NCBI RefSeq assembly: GCF_028369135.1
Contig: NZ_JAPWHW010000002.1
Span: 124,001 to 188,000 of the forward strand
Length of the DNA: 64,000 nucleotides
Source of the DNA: Roseovarius sp. ZX-A-9
GTDB lineage: Bacteria; Pseudomonadota; Alphaproteobacteria; Rhodobacterales; Rhodobacteraceae
Reading direction: 5' to 3'
The notes under the pieces were generated by a model, which was given only the letters and a program-made list of their open reading frames with translations, did not search any database and was not told the DNA's origin. Numbering within the stretch: position 1 is the first letter of the stretch; every line of letters starts with the position of its first letter. The translations under genes were made by a program, and so were the position numbers. Below are positions 1-9,118 of the stretch, piece after piece.

Positions 1-1096
1 CGACCACCGCAGATAACCCCGCGCGCAAGTGGCCACTTTCCAGTGCTTCGTTGGGAAGGGCGATCCGTACAGGAACCCGTTGCACGATCTTGGTGAAATT
101 TCCGGTCGCGTTATCGGCGGGCAGCAACGAAAAAACCGATCCTGTCGCAGGGGATACCGAGGCCACCTTGCCTTCGAAAGTCTCGTCAGGGATGGCATCA
201 AAGGTGATGTGAACATCCGCCCCAAGAGCGATATCATACATCTGCGTTTCCTTGAAATTCGCCTCGATATAGAGCGAACTCAGCGGGACAAGCGCGGCAA
301 GGCGGACTCCGGGCGTCACCAAATCGCCAACCTCAACTGCCATATTCCCGATTGTCCCGTCTGCCGGGGCGCGCAAGACGGTCAGGTCCAGGTCCCGCTG
401 TGCCTGTTTTACGGCCAGCTCCAACTCGCGTTTGGTCCCCTCGGCTTCGGCCTTCTGGGCCTGCAAGACACCCACCTGCGCCTTGGCATTCAGGACCGCC
501 GCAGCTGCACTCGCCAACGAAGCGGTGGCCGTTTCAAGACGTTCTGTCGCGTCATCAAGCGATGCTTGTGAAGTCACGTTGCTTTCCAGTAATTTCTGCG
601 CCCGATCATGGTCTCGCTGAGCCGCCCGCACCTCCGCTTCTGAAAAGGATTGCATCGCTTTCGCCTGCTCGACGCTGGCTTCGGCCGCTTTGATCTGTGC
701 CCCGATACGGGCGATCGTCTGGTCGGCGATTTCTACGCGCTGGATGGCGCTCTCAAGCGCGATGCGGAAATCTCCATCATCCAGCCGCACGAGAATGTCA
801 CCCGCATGTACGCTGTCATTCTGTTTGACAGGCAGCTCCACGACATAGCCCTGCACCCTGCTACTGATCAGTGTGGTATCTGCCGTCACGTAGGCGTCAT
901 CGGTTTCGATCATGAAGCGGCCCGTCGTCCAATAGTCATGGCCAAAGTTTGCAAGCCCCGCTGTGATGGCAACGGCAACTGCGATGCCCACGATCCGCTT
1001 GCCGCGGGGCTTCTTTGCCTTTTCCGGCACGTCGCTGGCTGGCGGCGCAACGTCAATCTTGGCAGGCTTCTCAATCGTACGATCGTAACGGGACAT
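1..1096 (-). CDS. HlyD/EmrA-family membrane fusion protein (partial, runs off left edge)
   Basis: This is the periplasmic adaptor of a drug or metabolite efflux pump, which normally joins an inner-membrane transporter to an outer-membrane channel. Reading leftward from the ATG at 1096 gives about 365 codons without a stop. There is a basic cytoplasmic N-terminus, one membrane segment near residues 35-55, then the family block ETDDAYVTADTTLISSRV and the lipoyl half-motif around VQGYVVELPVKQNDSV. A long coiled-coil-like Ala/Glu/Gln-rich stretch follows, then the second lipoyl half and a barrel domain (LRAPADGTIGNMAVEVGDLV). The C-terminus lies outside the window. It is divergent from the TetR gene at 1233, which probably represses it. 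The family call is firm; the substrate cannot be told. Confidence 0.9.
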   Translation of the reverse strand, partial: MSRYDRTIEKPAKIDVAPPASDVPEKAKKPRGKRIVGIAVAVAITAGLANFGHDYWTTGRFMIETDDAYVTADTTLISSRVQGYVVELPVKQNDSVHAGDILVRLDDGDFRIALESAIQRVEIADQTIARIGAQIKAAEASVEQAKAMQSFSEAEVRAAQRDHDRAQKLLESNVTSQASLDDATERLETATASLASAAAAVLNAKAQVGVLQAQKAEAEGTKRELELAVKQAQRDLDLTVLRAPADGTIGNMAVEVGDLVTPGVRLAALVPLSSLYIEANFKETQMYDIALGADVHITFDAIPDETFEGKVASVSPATGSVFSLLPADNATGNFTKIVQRVPVRIALPNEALESGHLRAGLSAVV

Positions 1097-1204
1097 CTGG
1101 CTTCCCCTGCTTTCCTAGGCGCGCGGACTTGATAAAACGCGGATCGTACCGCTTGGTTCGATTTCGATGTAAATAGGGATTTCTCCAAATACAAGCCTTT
1201 ATCA

Positions 1205-1221
1205 AACCGAACGGTTCGATT
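1205..1221. promoter_or_regulatory. Inverted repeat, likely TetR operator
   Basis: In the 136-bp gap between the divergent efflux and TetR genes there is a perfect inverted repeat AACCG-AA-CGGTT (1205-1216). The 9-mer GGTTCGATT occurs at 1213-1221 and again at 1155-1163. The position between a TetR gene and its divergent target suggests autorepression plus repression of the pump. This is inferred, not shown. Confidence 0.5.
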
Positions 1222-1232
1222 AACTTGTGATC

Positions 1233-1874
1233 ATGGAAACTGAAGCAACGAAACCACGCCGCCACGCCGCAGGTCACGATCCGGCCAAACGCGAAACGAT
1301 CCTCAATGGAGCGGCTCGCGTTTTCATGGACAGTGGATTTGATGCAGCAAGCGTCAACGACATTTGCCGCGTTGCGGGTGTTTCAAAAAGTACGATGTAT
1401 GTTTATTTCGGTAGCAAGGAAGACCTGTTCGAAGCCCTGTTGGATCGAGAAAGAGATCGCGTATTCAAGGATTTGGAAGAAAGCCTGTCCAGTGATCGCC
1501 CCCTGCAGGACAAGCTCTATGATTTCTCTTTTGCGCTGGCAAAATTGCTTTGTTCTCCCGAGGTGATCCGATCACAGCGCACCGTGATCGCTATGGCCGA
1601 GCGCATGCCCGAACTCTGCAATCGGTTCTACGATAACGGTCCATTGCGAATGCGGCGCTTTATCGAGAGGGTTCTGGAGGACGAAGCGGCTAAGGGCACG
1701 CTCGAAATTCCAGATATCACACTCGCTGCGCATCAACTTATCGAGCTCTCGACAGCAGGCTTGTGGCGCCAGTGCCTTTTCGGCAGAATCACGTCTCCGC
1801 CACCTGAAGAGAGGCTTTTGACGACCTCTCGAAGTGCAGTTGACGCCTTTCTTTCAATGTATCGTAAGCGTTAA
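1233..1874 (+). CDS. TetR/AcrR-family transcriptional regulator
   Basis: A one-component repressor with an N-terminal TetR helix-turn-helix (about residues 20-65, including VNDICRVAGVSKSTMYVYFG) and an all-helical ligand domain. At about 213 residues it has the usual size. The ATG at 1233 is preferred; a GTG two codons upstream (1227) is also possible. It is divergent from the HlyD/EmrA gene with an inverted repeat between them, so it probably controls that pump in response to a toxic ligand. The ligand is unknown. Confidence 0.88.
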   Translation: METEATKPRRHAAGHDPAKRETILNGAARVFMDSGFDAASVNDICRVAGVSKSTMYVYFGSKEDLFEALLDRERDRVFKDLEESLSSDRPLQDKLYDFSFALAKLLCSPEVIRSQRTVIAMAERMPELCNRFYDNGPLRMRRFIERVLEDEAAKGTLEIPDITLAAHQLIELSTAGLWRQCLFGRITSPPPEERLLTTSRSAVDAFLSMYRKR

Positions 1875-1902
1875 CCCCAGCCGGGCTTTGCTGCACCAAT
1901 CA

Positions 1903-1933
1903 CCTGCGGGATTCACGTCATAAATCCCGCAGG
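1903..1933. terminator. Strong hairpin between convergent genes
   Basis: CCTGCGGGATT (1903-1913) pairs perfectly with AATCCCGCAGG (1923-1933) across a 9-nt loop. It sits between the end of the TetR gene and the end of the minus-strand ureohydrolase, so it could stop transcription from both sides. There is no clear U-tract, so intrinsic termination is a guess. Confidence 0.45.
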
Positions 1934-2031
1934 CTGGCCGGGCGTTTTGAACAGTTGAGCCTAAGCGAAGTACAAGGCTCCCCGGTTCAGCGGTTTTCCC
2001 CAGACACCGCCCCTGCTCTAGGTTGGGCGCA

Positions 2032-2988
2032 TCAAAGCGTCTCGGCTATCACACATAGCAGTTCCAACATGATCGACGCCCCAAGGAACGCCGTGTTGCC
2101 TGATGGATCGAACGGAGGAGAGACTTCGACGAGATCAGCTCCAACAATGCGAACACCCGCAAGATGGCGGACGACTTCGAGCGCCTGATAGCTGTTCGGC
2201 CCCCCAATCTCTGGCGTTCCGGTGCCCGGCGCGAAGGCCGGATCGACAAAATCAATGTCGTAAGAGATGTAGGTATCCCCCTCGCCCGCTATCTCGCGCG
2301 CTTCAGTCATCACATCCGCAACGCCGCGCGCGTGGAACTCTTCGATCGGTATGACGCGGATGCCAACGCTATCGGCAAAATCGCGATCCTCGTTATCATA
2401 GGTAGAGCCGCGTATGCCGATCATGCAGACCCTCTTGGGATCAAGAAGCCCCTCCTCCACGGCGCGGCGGAATGGCGTGCCGTGGGTGTATTTGGTCCCG
2501 CCAAAATAGCTCTCGAACAGATCGGTATGGCTGTCGAAGTGGATCATGCCGACAGGCGACTTTTCCGCGACAGCCCGCAGGATCGGCAGGGTAGACAAAT
2601 GATCGCCCCCCGCTGTCAACGGCAGAACGTTCGCTGCAATCACCTTGCGATAAAAGGTGGTGATCCGTTCCATGCTGTCCATGAGGTCAGCAGGATTGGG
2701 CGGCACGTCCCCAAGATCGGCGCAATTGGCGGCCTCGAAGGGGCGCACCCCGGTTGCCCCGTTCTGCGCCCGGATCATCGTGGACAGATCGCGCAACTGG
2801 CGCGGACCATGGCGCGGGCCAGGCCGGTTGGTGGTGCCGCTGTCCCACGGCACGCCGATCAGGCCAATCTGCACGTCGCGCAGACGCGGGTCGTCCAGTG
2901 GCACATGCGGAAGGCGCATGAATGTGGGAATGCCGGCAAAACGCGGCAGTTCAAAACCGGAGACAGGTTGAAAAAACGGGTCGCTCAT
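2032..2988 (-). CDS. Ureohydrolase (agmatinase/guanidinobutyrase-like)
   Basis: An arginase-superfamily enzyme that hydrolyses a guanidino group to urea with a binuclear Mn centre. Metal motifs are GGDH at 127-130, DSHTD at 152-156 and DIDFVDP at 244-250, followed by FAPGTGTPE. The 318-residue length fits agmatinases. The second motif is normally DAHxD; Ser for Ala here is unusual but keeps all metal ligands. It is the last gene of a minus-strand operon after an NMT1/TauA-type ABC importer, and a second ureohydrolase lies in the divergent operon. The substrate is unknown; agmatine, guanidinobutyrate or another imported guanidino compound are possible. Confidence 0.87.
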   Translation of the reverse strand: MSDPFFQPVSGFELPRFAGIPTFMRLPHVPLDDPRLRDVQIGLIGVPWDSGTTNRPGPRHGPRQLRDLSTMIRAQNGATGVRPFEAANCADLGDVPPNPADLMDSMERITTFYRKVIAANVLPLTAGGDHLSTLPILRAVAEKSPVGMIHFDSHTDLFESYFGGTKYTHGTPFRRAVEEGLLDPKRVCMIGIRGSTYDNEDRDFADSVGIRVIPIEEFHARGVADVMTEAREIAGEGDTYISYDIDFVDPAFAPGTGTPEIGGPNSYQALEVVRHLAGVRIVGADLVEVSPPFDPSGNTAFLGASIMLELLCVIAETL

Positions 2989-3035
2989 CTCATTCCATTC
3001 TCGTTCTGGGGCTTTGCATCAATCAGGCGACAAAG

Positions 3036-3869
3036 TCAGTGGGTATCATTGCTGCCCTGCTCACGCATGAGACCCATGATTGTTTTCTCCAGCGCAGCAT
3101 AGCCATCAAGGTCTAGCACCTCTTCTTTGCTGACATACCGGCGGCCTTTCTTGAACTCCGGGGTGATGATCTTGTGCACCCTGCCCGGATGGCTGGACAT
3201 GAAGACAATCTTGTCCCCCAAATAAATCGCCTCTTCGATGTCGTGGGTCACCATGACGGTGGTAGTTTTTGCAGCCTCGGTGATACCGACCAGAAGCTCC
3301 TGCATATGCCAGCGGGTCTCTGCGTCAAGCGCGCCGAACGGCTCATCCATCAGCAATAGCGCGGGGTCGTTTGCCAGCGTCCTCGCAATCGCCACACGCT
3401 GCTTCATCCCACCCGATAGCTGCGAGGGATAGGCGTCCTCGAAACCACCCAGATTGACGAGGTCGATGTATTTTTGCGCCCGCGCCTTCCGTTCTTCGCG
3501 CGGCACACCGTTGATACGCATCCCGTATTCGACATTGCCCCGCACGCTCAGCCAATCAAACGACGTGTAGGCTTGGAAGACCATGCCGCGCTCCCGGTCC
3601 GGCTCGGAGATCACTCTGCCATCCAGCCGCAACGTGCCAGTGGAGGGCGTCTCCAGCCCCGCGATCATCCGCAGCACCGTCGATTTGCCACAGCCCGACG
3701 GGCCGAGGAGGATGCAGATCTCGTTTTCCTCAACGGTAAAGGTCGCATCCTCGATCGCGAGAATGTCGCGCCCGCCCTGCATCGGAAACCGTTTGGAAAC
3801 GCCATCGATGACCAGCTTGGTGGCAGCGGTGGTTCGTGCTGTTTTCAACTCTGTAGTGACGTCGCCCAA
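3036..3869 (-). CDS. ABC transporter ATP-binding protein (nitrate/sulfonate/taurine type)
   Basis: Cytoplasmic ATPase of an importer. Walker A is GPSGCGKST (about 56-64), followed by a Q-loop in the family-typical QAYTSFDWLSV, the signature LSGGMKQRV, Walker B LLLMDEPFGALD and the switch His in VTHDIEEA. The only plausible start is a TTG at 3869 that overlaps the permease stop region, so translation is probably coupled. It lies between the permease gene and the ureohydrolase. The SsuB/TauB-like class is clear; the substrate is not. Confidence 0.9.
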   Translation of the reverse strand: MGDVTTELKTARTTAATKLVIDGVSKRFPMQGGRDILAIEDATFTVEENEICILLGPSGCGKSTVLRMIAGLETPSTGTLRLDGRVISEPDRERGMVFQAYTSFDWLSVRGNVEYGMRINGVPREERKARAQKYIDLVNLGGFEDAYPSQLSGGMKQRVAIARTLANDPALLLMDEPFGALDAETRWHMQELLVGITEAAKTTTVMVTHDIEEAIYLGDKIVFMSSHPGRVHKIITPEFKKGRRYVSKEEVLDLDGYAALEKTIMGLMREQGSNDTH

Positions 3870-3870
3870 T

Positions 3871-4692
3871 TCAGTGTCCCCGCTTCTGGATGTAAGGGAA
3901 GAGCCAGTGATGCAGCTTGCGAAACAGGACGTCGAAACCCAGCCCCAAGACCCCGATTACAAAAATGCCCGCCATGATCTCGTCGGTGTGCAGAAACCGC
4001 CGGGCCCGCATCATCATCGCGCCGATGCCGGTGGTGGAGGCGACGATTTCCGCGATCACCAGGTAGGTCCAGGTCATCGCCAACATCTGGCGCATCGCGG
4101 TAAGCACATTTGGCATCACGGCCGGAAAGATGATCGTCCGCACGATGGTCCAGCGCCCTCCGCCGAGCGTCAGACCCGTTTCCACCAGTTCAGAACGCAC
4201 CTGCCGGGTGTGATCCATGATCAGCGTTATCAGGAAAAACACCACTCCGATAAACAGCAGGGCCAGCTTTGGCGCCTCGCCAGTGCCGAACCACATCAGA
4301 AGGATGGGGATGAACGAGGGCGCGGGCAGATAGCGCCATGCCGAAACGAACGGGTTTACCACGGCGTCGATCGCCGGAAATGATCCCATCAGAATGCCCA
4401 GCGGAATAGCCACGGCGCAGGCGATGCCAAAGCTCAGAAACACGCGCCCAACGCTGATCAGGATGTCCGATAACAGATCCCTGTTCGCCAGCATGTCCAC
4501 AAGGGTGACGGCGACTTGCGAAGGCGCCGGGACCAGCAGGTCGTTCACCAGACCCGCCAGCGACACGCCCTCCCAGATCGCAAAGAAAACCGTCCAGATC
4601 AGGATCCCCGACAGGATGGACTGGGTCTGCGAGACCGGCTTGCGCAGCTCCAGCCAGCGCTTGCGTGTGAGAGGTTCATGAATGTCAGACAT
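3871..4692 (-). CDS. ABC transporter permease (SsuC/TauC-like)
   Basis: Inner-membrane subunit with about six hydrophobic segments and the EAA loop typical of binding-protein-dependent importers (ETGLTLGGGRWTIVRTIIFPAVMPN). The ATG at 4692 is preferred over the adjacent TTG at 4695; an AGGAAG ribosome site lies upstream. It is preceded by the binding-protein gene and followed immediately by the ATPase gene, making a complete importer. Confidence 0.9.
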   Translation of the reverse strand: MSDIHEPLTRKRWLELRKPVSQTQSILSGILIWTVFFAIWEGVSLAGLVNDLLVPAPSQVAVTLVDMLANRDLLSDILISVGRVFLSFGIACAVAIPLGILMGSFPAIDAVVNPFVSAWRYLPAPSFIPILLMWFGTGEAPKLALLFIGVVFFLITLIMDHTRQVRSELVETGLTLGGGRWTIVRTIIFPAVMPNVLTAMRQMLAMTWTYLVIAEIVASTTGIGAMMMRARRFLHTDEIMAGIFVIGVLGLGFDVLFRKLHHWLFPYIQKRGH

Positions 4693-4758
4693 CAAGGCTT
4701 CCTGTCATGTTACGCGTGACCGATGGCCGGACCCCGGCCATCGGTCAAAGTGTTGCGA

Positions 4759-5823
4759 TTACTCGTTTGCGCCGAAGGACTGGCGATAGCCGCTCTCCAC
4801 CAGATCGGCCATCAGCGAGCAGTCAACACCGGACGCCGGATCGACCATCTCGGTCATCAAGCCCAGGCTCACCCACAACTCGTTGATCGTGCTGACCACG
4901 CCCGTGATCGACCCGTTGCCAATCTCGAACGGCGGCTCGCCCTCAAGCACGCCACAGACCTGCGCAGCCTCGTCGAAATCATACATGTAGATGCCGTCAT
5001 CCAGATACTTGCCGTTGGTCCCGATCACCGATTCAACGTCGGCAAGTGGCCACTTGAGGAAATCGGCCATGATCTCGTTGCCTTCCGCAACATTGTCATG
5101 CCACCAGCCCAAAGCGTCAAACCGCGCCTTGAGAATGTCGCGCGCAACATCACGGCGCTCGGATATGAACTTGCCGTTCATGTAGATCACGTCGGTGAAA
5201 ATCCCGGTCCTCAATGCTTCCGGATAGGCCGTGTCAAAGCCCGAGGTAGAGCCGGGCAGGTTTTCCATCACCTTGGTAACCCAGGGTTCATAAAGGTAGG
5301 CCCCCGCCAGTTCGCCCGACATCATCGGGCCCACGGCCTCGTCCGCCAGAAGGTTGACCCACTCGACACTGTCCAGGGGCACTCCCTTGGTTTCAAGAAA
5401 GACGCCCATCAAAAGCTGGCCGATATAAGCCTGTGGCGCGCCGATGCTCTTACCGGCAATATTCTCTGCCGTGACACCCGGCGCCAGGATGATCTTGTCC
5501 ACACCGTAGGACGGATTGGCCAGCCCCACGTTGACAACACCGGTGCCGCGTTCGATTGCCAATGGCGTGTAGTCGCCAGTGCATTCGTAAACATCAATCT
5601 GGCCGGCAGCGAGCGCGGCATGCCCACCCAGCGGGTCGTCAAAGATGACCGTGTTGATATTGTAGCCCTCTGCCAGCCCCTTGCGCTGCGCAAGCTCAAG
5701 CATGGCATAGCCCGGCCAGGACACGCAGATCCCGACATTGACCCGTTCATCCGCCATTGCAGCGGTCGAAAACGTCATGACTGCCGCAGTCGCAGCCGCC
5801 GATATCACCATTTCTCGAATCAT
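4759..5823 (-). CDS. Periplasmic substrate-binding protein (NMT1/TauA-like)
   Basis: Binding protein of the importer encoded downstream. It has a Sec signal peptide (about residues 1-24, ending AMA before DERVN) and the two-lobe pattern of the NMT1/SsuA/TauA class, for example GICVSWPGYAMLELAQRKGL and later KSIGAPQAYIGQLLMG. The ATG at 5823 follows an excellent AGGAGGGGG ribosome site. It is the first gene of the minus operon and divergent from a TetR regulator. Proteins of this class bind sulfonates, nitrate, pyrimidines or other small nitrogen compounds. The linked ureohydrolases suggest a guanidino compound, which is an inference. Confidence 0.88.
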   Translation of the reverse strand: MIREMVISAAATAAVMTFSTAAMADERVNVGICVSWPGYAMLELAQRKGLAEGYNINTVIFDDPLGGHAALAAGQIDVYECTGDYTPLAIERGTGVVNVGLANPSYGVDKIILAPGVTAENIAGKSIGAPQAYIGQLLMGVFLETKGVPLDSVEWVNLLADEAVGPMMSGELAGAYLYEPWVTKVMENLPGSTSGFDTAYPEALRTGIFTDVIYMNGKFISERRDVARDILKARFDALGWWHDNVAEGNEIMADFLKWPLADVESVIGTNGKYLDDGIYMYDFDEAAQVCGVLEGEPPFEIGNGSITGVVSTINELWVSLGLMTEMVDPASGVDCSLMADLVESGYRQSFGANE

Positions 5824-5856
5824 CTCACTCCCCCTCCTGATTGCGAAATTTTTATT

Positions 5857-5885
5857 GACTAAGAAAGTTTAGTCACTAAAACTTC
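5857..5885. promoter_or_regulatory. Nested inverted repeats, likely TetR operator
   Basis: Between the divergent binding-protein and TetR genes, GACTAA (5857-5862) and TTAGTC (5869-5874) form a perfect inverted repeat. It overlaps a second, near-perfect one, GAAAGTTTAGT-C-ACTAAAACTTC (5863-5885). It is only 34-62 bp from the binding-protein start, so a bound repressor could block the minus promoter. Confidence 0.5.
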
Positions 5886-5934
5886 TTTCTGTCTAGAGGT
5901 TTTTTCCGGGTATGTTTCGTCGCCCCGCCCTTGT

Positions 5935-6615
5935 ATGGACCTTGGCAATTTCGACAATTCAGCAAGGAGCGTCGTGCGCGTGGGACTTAGAAGACAACAA
6001 AAGCTCGAGCGTTCGAAACGGATACTGGAAGTCGCACGCACCCGGTTTCAGACAGAGGGTTACGAGTCAGTCACCATTGAAAGCATCGCGGCAGAGGCCG
6101 GGTTATCCGCCGTCACGATCTATAATTACTACGGCACCAAGGCCAATCTGCTGCTTGAGCTGGTCAAGGAAAGCGACGAACGGCTTCTGGCCCAGTTGCG
6201 CGCCCTCACCGACGATCTGCCCGATGACATCGTCGATGCGGTCGCCCAATTCGGCAAGATCATGCGCCATCATGCCATGACATATCTCACCAAAAGCACA
6301 TGGCGCGAAGTTCTTGCGGCCAGCATTCTGCAAGGGGCCGGACAGTTCGGCACCACCTATCGGGCGCTTGACCGCGCGCTGGTCGTAGTGATGGCCAAGC
6401 TGGTTCTGTCCTATCAGCGGCGCGGAACGCTCAGCCGCAGTATCGATGCGCGAGCGTTCGCAGACACCCTTTTCGAGATGCAGAACATTCGGTTTTTCCT
6501 CTTCATCTCGGACCATACGCAGGAAGAGGAAGAGGCCGACAAACGGTTCCGCCGCGACCTCGGCCTCATCTTTGCCGACAAGGCGCCCCAGAAAAATTTG
6601 CGAGGGAAATCATGA
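5935..6615 (+). CDS. TetR-family transcriptional regulator
   Basis: An N-terminal TetR helix-turn-helix (about residues 25-70, with IESIAAEAGLSAVTIYNYYG) precedes a helical sensor domain; total 226 residues. Its stop overlaps the start of the next gene (ATGA at 6612), so it is the first cistron of the plus-strand operon and probably regulates itself and the divergent importer. An in-frame internal start near the arginine-rich VGLRRQQKLERSK is possible. The ligand is probably the imported compound or a breakdown product. Confidence 0.87.
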   Translation: MDLGNFDNSARSVVRVGLRRQQKLERSKRILEVARTRFQTEGYESVTIESIAAEAGLSAVTIYNYYGTKANLLLELVKESDERLLAQLRALTDDLPDDIVDAVAQFGKIMRHHAMTYLTKSTWREVLAASILQGAGQFGTTYRALDRALVVVMAKLVLSYQRRGTLSRSIDARAFADTLFEMQNIRFFLFISDHTQEEEEADKRFRRDLGLIFADKAPQKNLRGKS

Positions 6616-7583
6616 CAACACACGGATACGACAAGGGTCGGCTCGACCTGCCATTCGTCGGCATTTCGACATTTGGCAAGAACCAGTATGTGCAGGACTG
6701 GGACAGCATCGACGCCGACTTTGCAATACTCGGCGCGCCCTTCGATTTCGGCACCCAATGGCGAGCCGGTGCGCGGTTTGGCCCGCGCGGCATCCGCGAA
6801 GCCAGCACTCTGTTTTCCTTCGGGCATGGCGGCGCCTACGATCATGAAGACGACGTGACCTACCTGCCGGCAGACAAGGTGCGCATAGTCGACATCGGAG
6901 ATGCGGACATCGTCCACACAGACACCGAGCAAAGCCACGCAAATATCGAATTTGGTGTGCGCAAGATCCTGGCCGCCGGGGCCGTTCCGATCACGCTGGG
7001 TGGGGATCATTCCATCAACATTCCCTGCATCAACGCCTTTTCTGATCAGGGTCCGATCCACGTCGTACAGATCGACGCGCATCTTGATTTCGTCGACGTG
7101 CGCCACGGGGTACGCTTTGGCCACGGCAATCCGATGCGCCGCGCAGCGGAAAAGGACTATGTAACCGGCCTGTCGCAGATCGGCATCCGCAACGTCTCCT
7201 CCACCGCCAAGGACGGCTATGATGACGCCCGCGCGATGGGGTCCGACATCATGTCCGTACGCCAGTTTCGCGCGCAGGGCGTGCAAAAGGTTCTGGAGCG
7301 TATTCCCGCGGGCGTGCGCTATTACGTCACCTTGGATATCGACGGTTTCGACCCGTCCATCGCCCCCGGCACCGGTACGCCCAGCCACGGTGGTTTCCTT
7401 TACTACGAAGTGCTGGAACTGCTGGATGGTCTGACCAAGCGCGGCGACATCGTCGGCATGGATCTGGTCGAAGTGGCACCGGATTACGACCACACCGGCA
7501 CCACCGCGATCTTGGCGGCGCAAATCCTGATGAACACGATTGGGCGGATCATGCACAATCGATCCAAGACAGAGGCGAAATAG
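6612..7583 (+). CDS. Ureohydrolase (agmatinase-like), second copy
   Basis: Arginase-superfamily enzyme with canonical Mn motifs: GGDHS at 130-134, DAHLD at 155-159, and DIDGFDP followed by SIAPGTGTP. Length 323 residues. It is clearly diverged from the ureohydrolase ending at 2032, so the two probably act on different guanidino intermediates or form different complexes. It overlaps the TetR gene by four bases and is followed after 3 bp by an SDR gene. Agmatinase, guanidinobutyrase and related activities cannot be separated by eye. Confidence 0.88.
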   Translation: MTTHGYDKGRLDLPFVGISTFGKNQYVQDWDSIDADFAILGAPFDFGTQWRAGARFGPRGIREASTLFSFGHGGAYDHEDDVTYLPADKVRIVDIGDADIVHTDTEQSHANIEFGVRKILAAGAVPITLGGDHSINIPCINAFSDQGPIHVVQIDAHLDFVDVRHGVRFGHGNPMRRAAEKDYVTGLSQIGIRNVSSTAKDGYDDARAMGSDIMSVRQFRAQGVQKVLERIPAGVRYYVTLDIDGFDPSIAPGTGTPSHGGFLYYEVLELLDGLTKRGDIVGMDLVEVAPDYDHTGTTAILAAQILMNTIGRIMHNRSKTEAK

Positions 7584-7586
7584 GAA

Positions 7587-8369
7587 ATGGGTCAGGTTAG
7601 CTACGATTTCTCGGGCAAATCGGTGCTGGTGACAGGCGCAAGTCGGGGCATCGGTTATGGCGTCGCCAAAGGGTTTGCCCGCGCGGGTGCGAACCTCACC
7701 ATCCTTGCCGATGATGAGGGCGTGACAGCTGCTGCCGAAGCTCTGTCCTCCGAAACAGGAACCACCGTAAAGGCGCTCCACTGCGACATCACTGATGTCG
7801 CGCAGATCAAGGCAGCGTTGAGAGAGATCACCTCAATCGACGTCCTTATCAACAACGCGGGCCTTGAACGCATCACCCCGTTGGCTGACCCTGATGACGC
7901 GGTCGAAGACACCTTCCGCCGTATCATCGACATCAACGTCATGGGTACCTTCCTGATGACGCGCCACGCGCTGCGAAAGATGGGCAAAGGTGGACGGATC
8001 ATTCTGACCTCCTCCATCTGGGGGCGCACGGCGGTTGCCGAGTTTTCAGCCTATTGCGCATCCAAACACGCCAATATCGGTTTCATGCGCTCTATCGCGC
8101 ATGAGCTGGCGCCGATGGGCATCAACGTGAACGCGGTCTGCCCCGGTTGGGTCAAAACGGAGGCGGCGATGTTGTCACTCGAGCGCATGGCCGAAAGCAC
8201 GGGCCGCCCCGAGGCAGAGCTGTTGGAGGAAATCATCGGCGGGCAAGTGCTGGACGGGCTGCTTGAACCCGAAGACATGGCAGCGATCTACCTCTTCCTT
8301 GCATCGGATGGTGCGCGCGACATCACCGGTCAAGCCTATCATCTGGATCGCGGCGAGGTCATGGCATGA
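7587..8369 (+). CDS. Short-chain dehydrogenase/reductase
   Basis: Classical SDR with the NAD(P) motif TGASRGIG near residues 13-20, NNAG near 88-91, a catalytic Ser in LTSSIWG and YCASK. Length 260 residues. It probably oxidises or reduces a hydroxyl or carbonyl intermediate of the same pathway as the ureohydrolase just upstream. Its end overlaps the next SDR start by four bases (ATGA), a sign of coupled translation. Confidence 0.88.
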   Translation: MGQVSYDFSGKSVLVTGASRGIGYGVAKGFARAGANLTILADDEGVTAAAEALSSETGTTVKALHCDITDVAQIKAALREITSIDVLINNAGLERITPLADPDDAVEDTFRRIIDINVMGTFLMTRHALRKMGKGGRIILTSSIWGRTAVAEFSAYCASKHANIGFMRSIAHELAPMGINVNAVCPGWVKTEAAMLSLERMAESTGRPEAELLEEIIGGQVLDGLLEPEDMAAIYLFLASDGARDITGQAYHLDRGEVMA

Positions 8370-9118
8370 GCGATTTGGCAGGAACGAACGTCATCATCAC
8401 CGGCGCGGGCCGGGGCATCGGCGCCGCCTGTGCCAAGGCCTTTGCACAGGCCGGCGCGCAGGTTCTTTGCGCCGACCTGAACGATCCGGTCGAGACAGTT
8501 GCCGGCATCACCGATGCAGGTGGCATCGCGCAAGGCATGGTTTGCGATGTGTCCGACGAATCCTCTGTGCTCGCCCTTTTCCGCAAGGCCGAAACCCTTG
8601 GCCCGCTTCATGCAACGGTCAACTGTGCCGGGATCATCCACGAACGCCCGCTTTTGGAAACGCCGGTTGAGGAATTCGACCGCGTCATCGCGGTCAACCT
8701 GCGCGGCTCGTTCCTGATCGGACGCGAAGCCATCCGCGCGATGCACGGGCAGCCCAGTCAAAGTGGTCAGCCGGCGCGGCTCATCATGATCGCTTCGGAT
8801 CTGTCCTATTACGGGCGCGAGACGTTTTCGCCCTATGTGGCGTCCAAGCACGGCGTCCTTGGCCTCGTGCGCTCCTGGGCCAAGGAATTCGCGCCGGATA
8901 TTCTGATCAACGCCCTCTGCCCCGGCCCGATCGACACTGCGATGCTGGCCGCCGCGAACATGACGCCGGAATGGCGCGAAAAAGAGCTCGCGATTCCCAT
9001 GGGCCGCTTTGGTCAGCCCGAGGAGATCGCTCAAATGGCCCTCTTTCTTGCAGGGCCGAACGCAGCTTACATCACCGGTCAGGGCATCGGTGTAAACGGT
9101 GGGAGTATCATGCCATGA
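8366..9118 (+). CDS. Short-chain dehydrogenase/reductase
   Basis: A second SDR in the operon with TGAGRGIG near residue 12, a Ser-containing MIASDLSYYG block and YVASK at the catalytic Tyr/Lys. It ends GQGIGVNGGSIMP, a usual SDR C-terminus. Length 250 residues. The neighbouring SDR is only moderately similar, so this is unlikely to be a recent duplication; the two may carry out successive oxidation steps. Both ends overlap neighbours by four bases. Confidence 0.88.
   Translation: MSDLAGTNVIITGAGRGIGAACAKAFAQAGAQVLCADLNDPVETVAGITDAGGIAQGMVCDVSDESSVLALFRKAETLGPLHATVNCAGIIHERPLLETPVEEFDRVIAVNLRGSFLIGREAIRAMHGQPSQSGQPARLIMIASDLSYYGRETFSPYVASKHGVLGLVRSWAKEFAPDILINALCPGPIDTAMLAAANMTPEWREKELAIPMGRFGQPEEIAQMALFLAGPNAAYITGQGIGVNGGSIMP

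Noticed and set aside
2164..3102. 312-codon plus-strand frame
   Set aside because: It is antisense to the ureohydrolase and its promoter region, with no family motif; the minus strand carries all catalytic motifs.
4723..5862. 379-codon plus-strand frame
   Set aside because: Antisense to the binding-protein gene, whose signal peptide and fold motifs are clear.
6414..7781. 455-codon minus-strand frame
   Set aside because: Antisense to the TetR and ureohydrolase genes; His/Arg/Gly-rich composition typical of a shadow frame in high-GC DNA.
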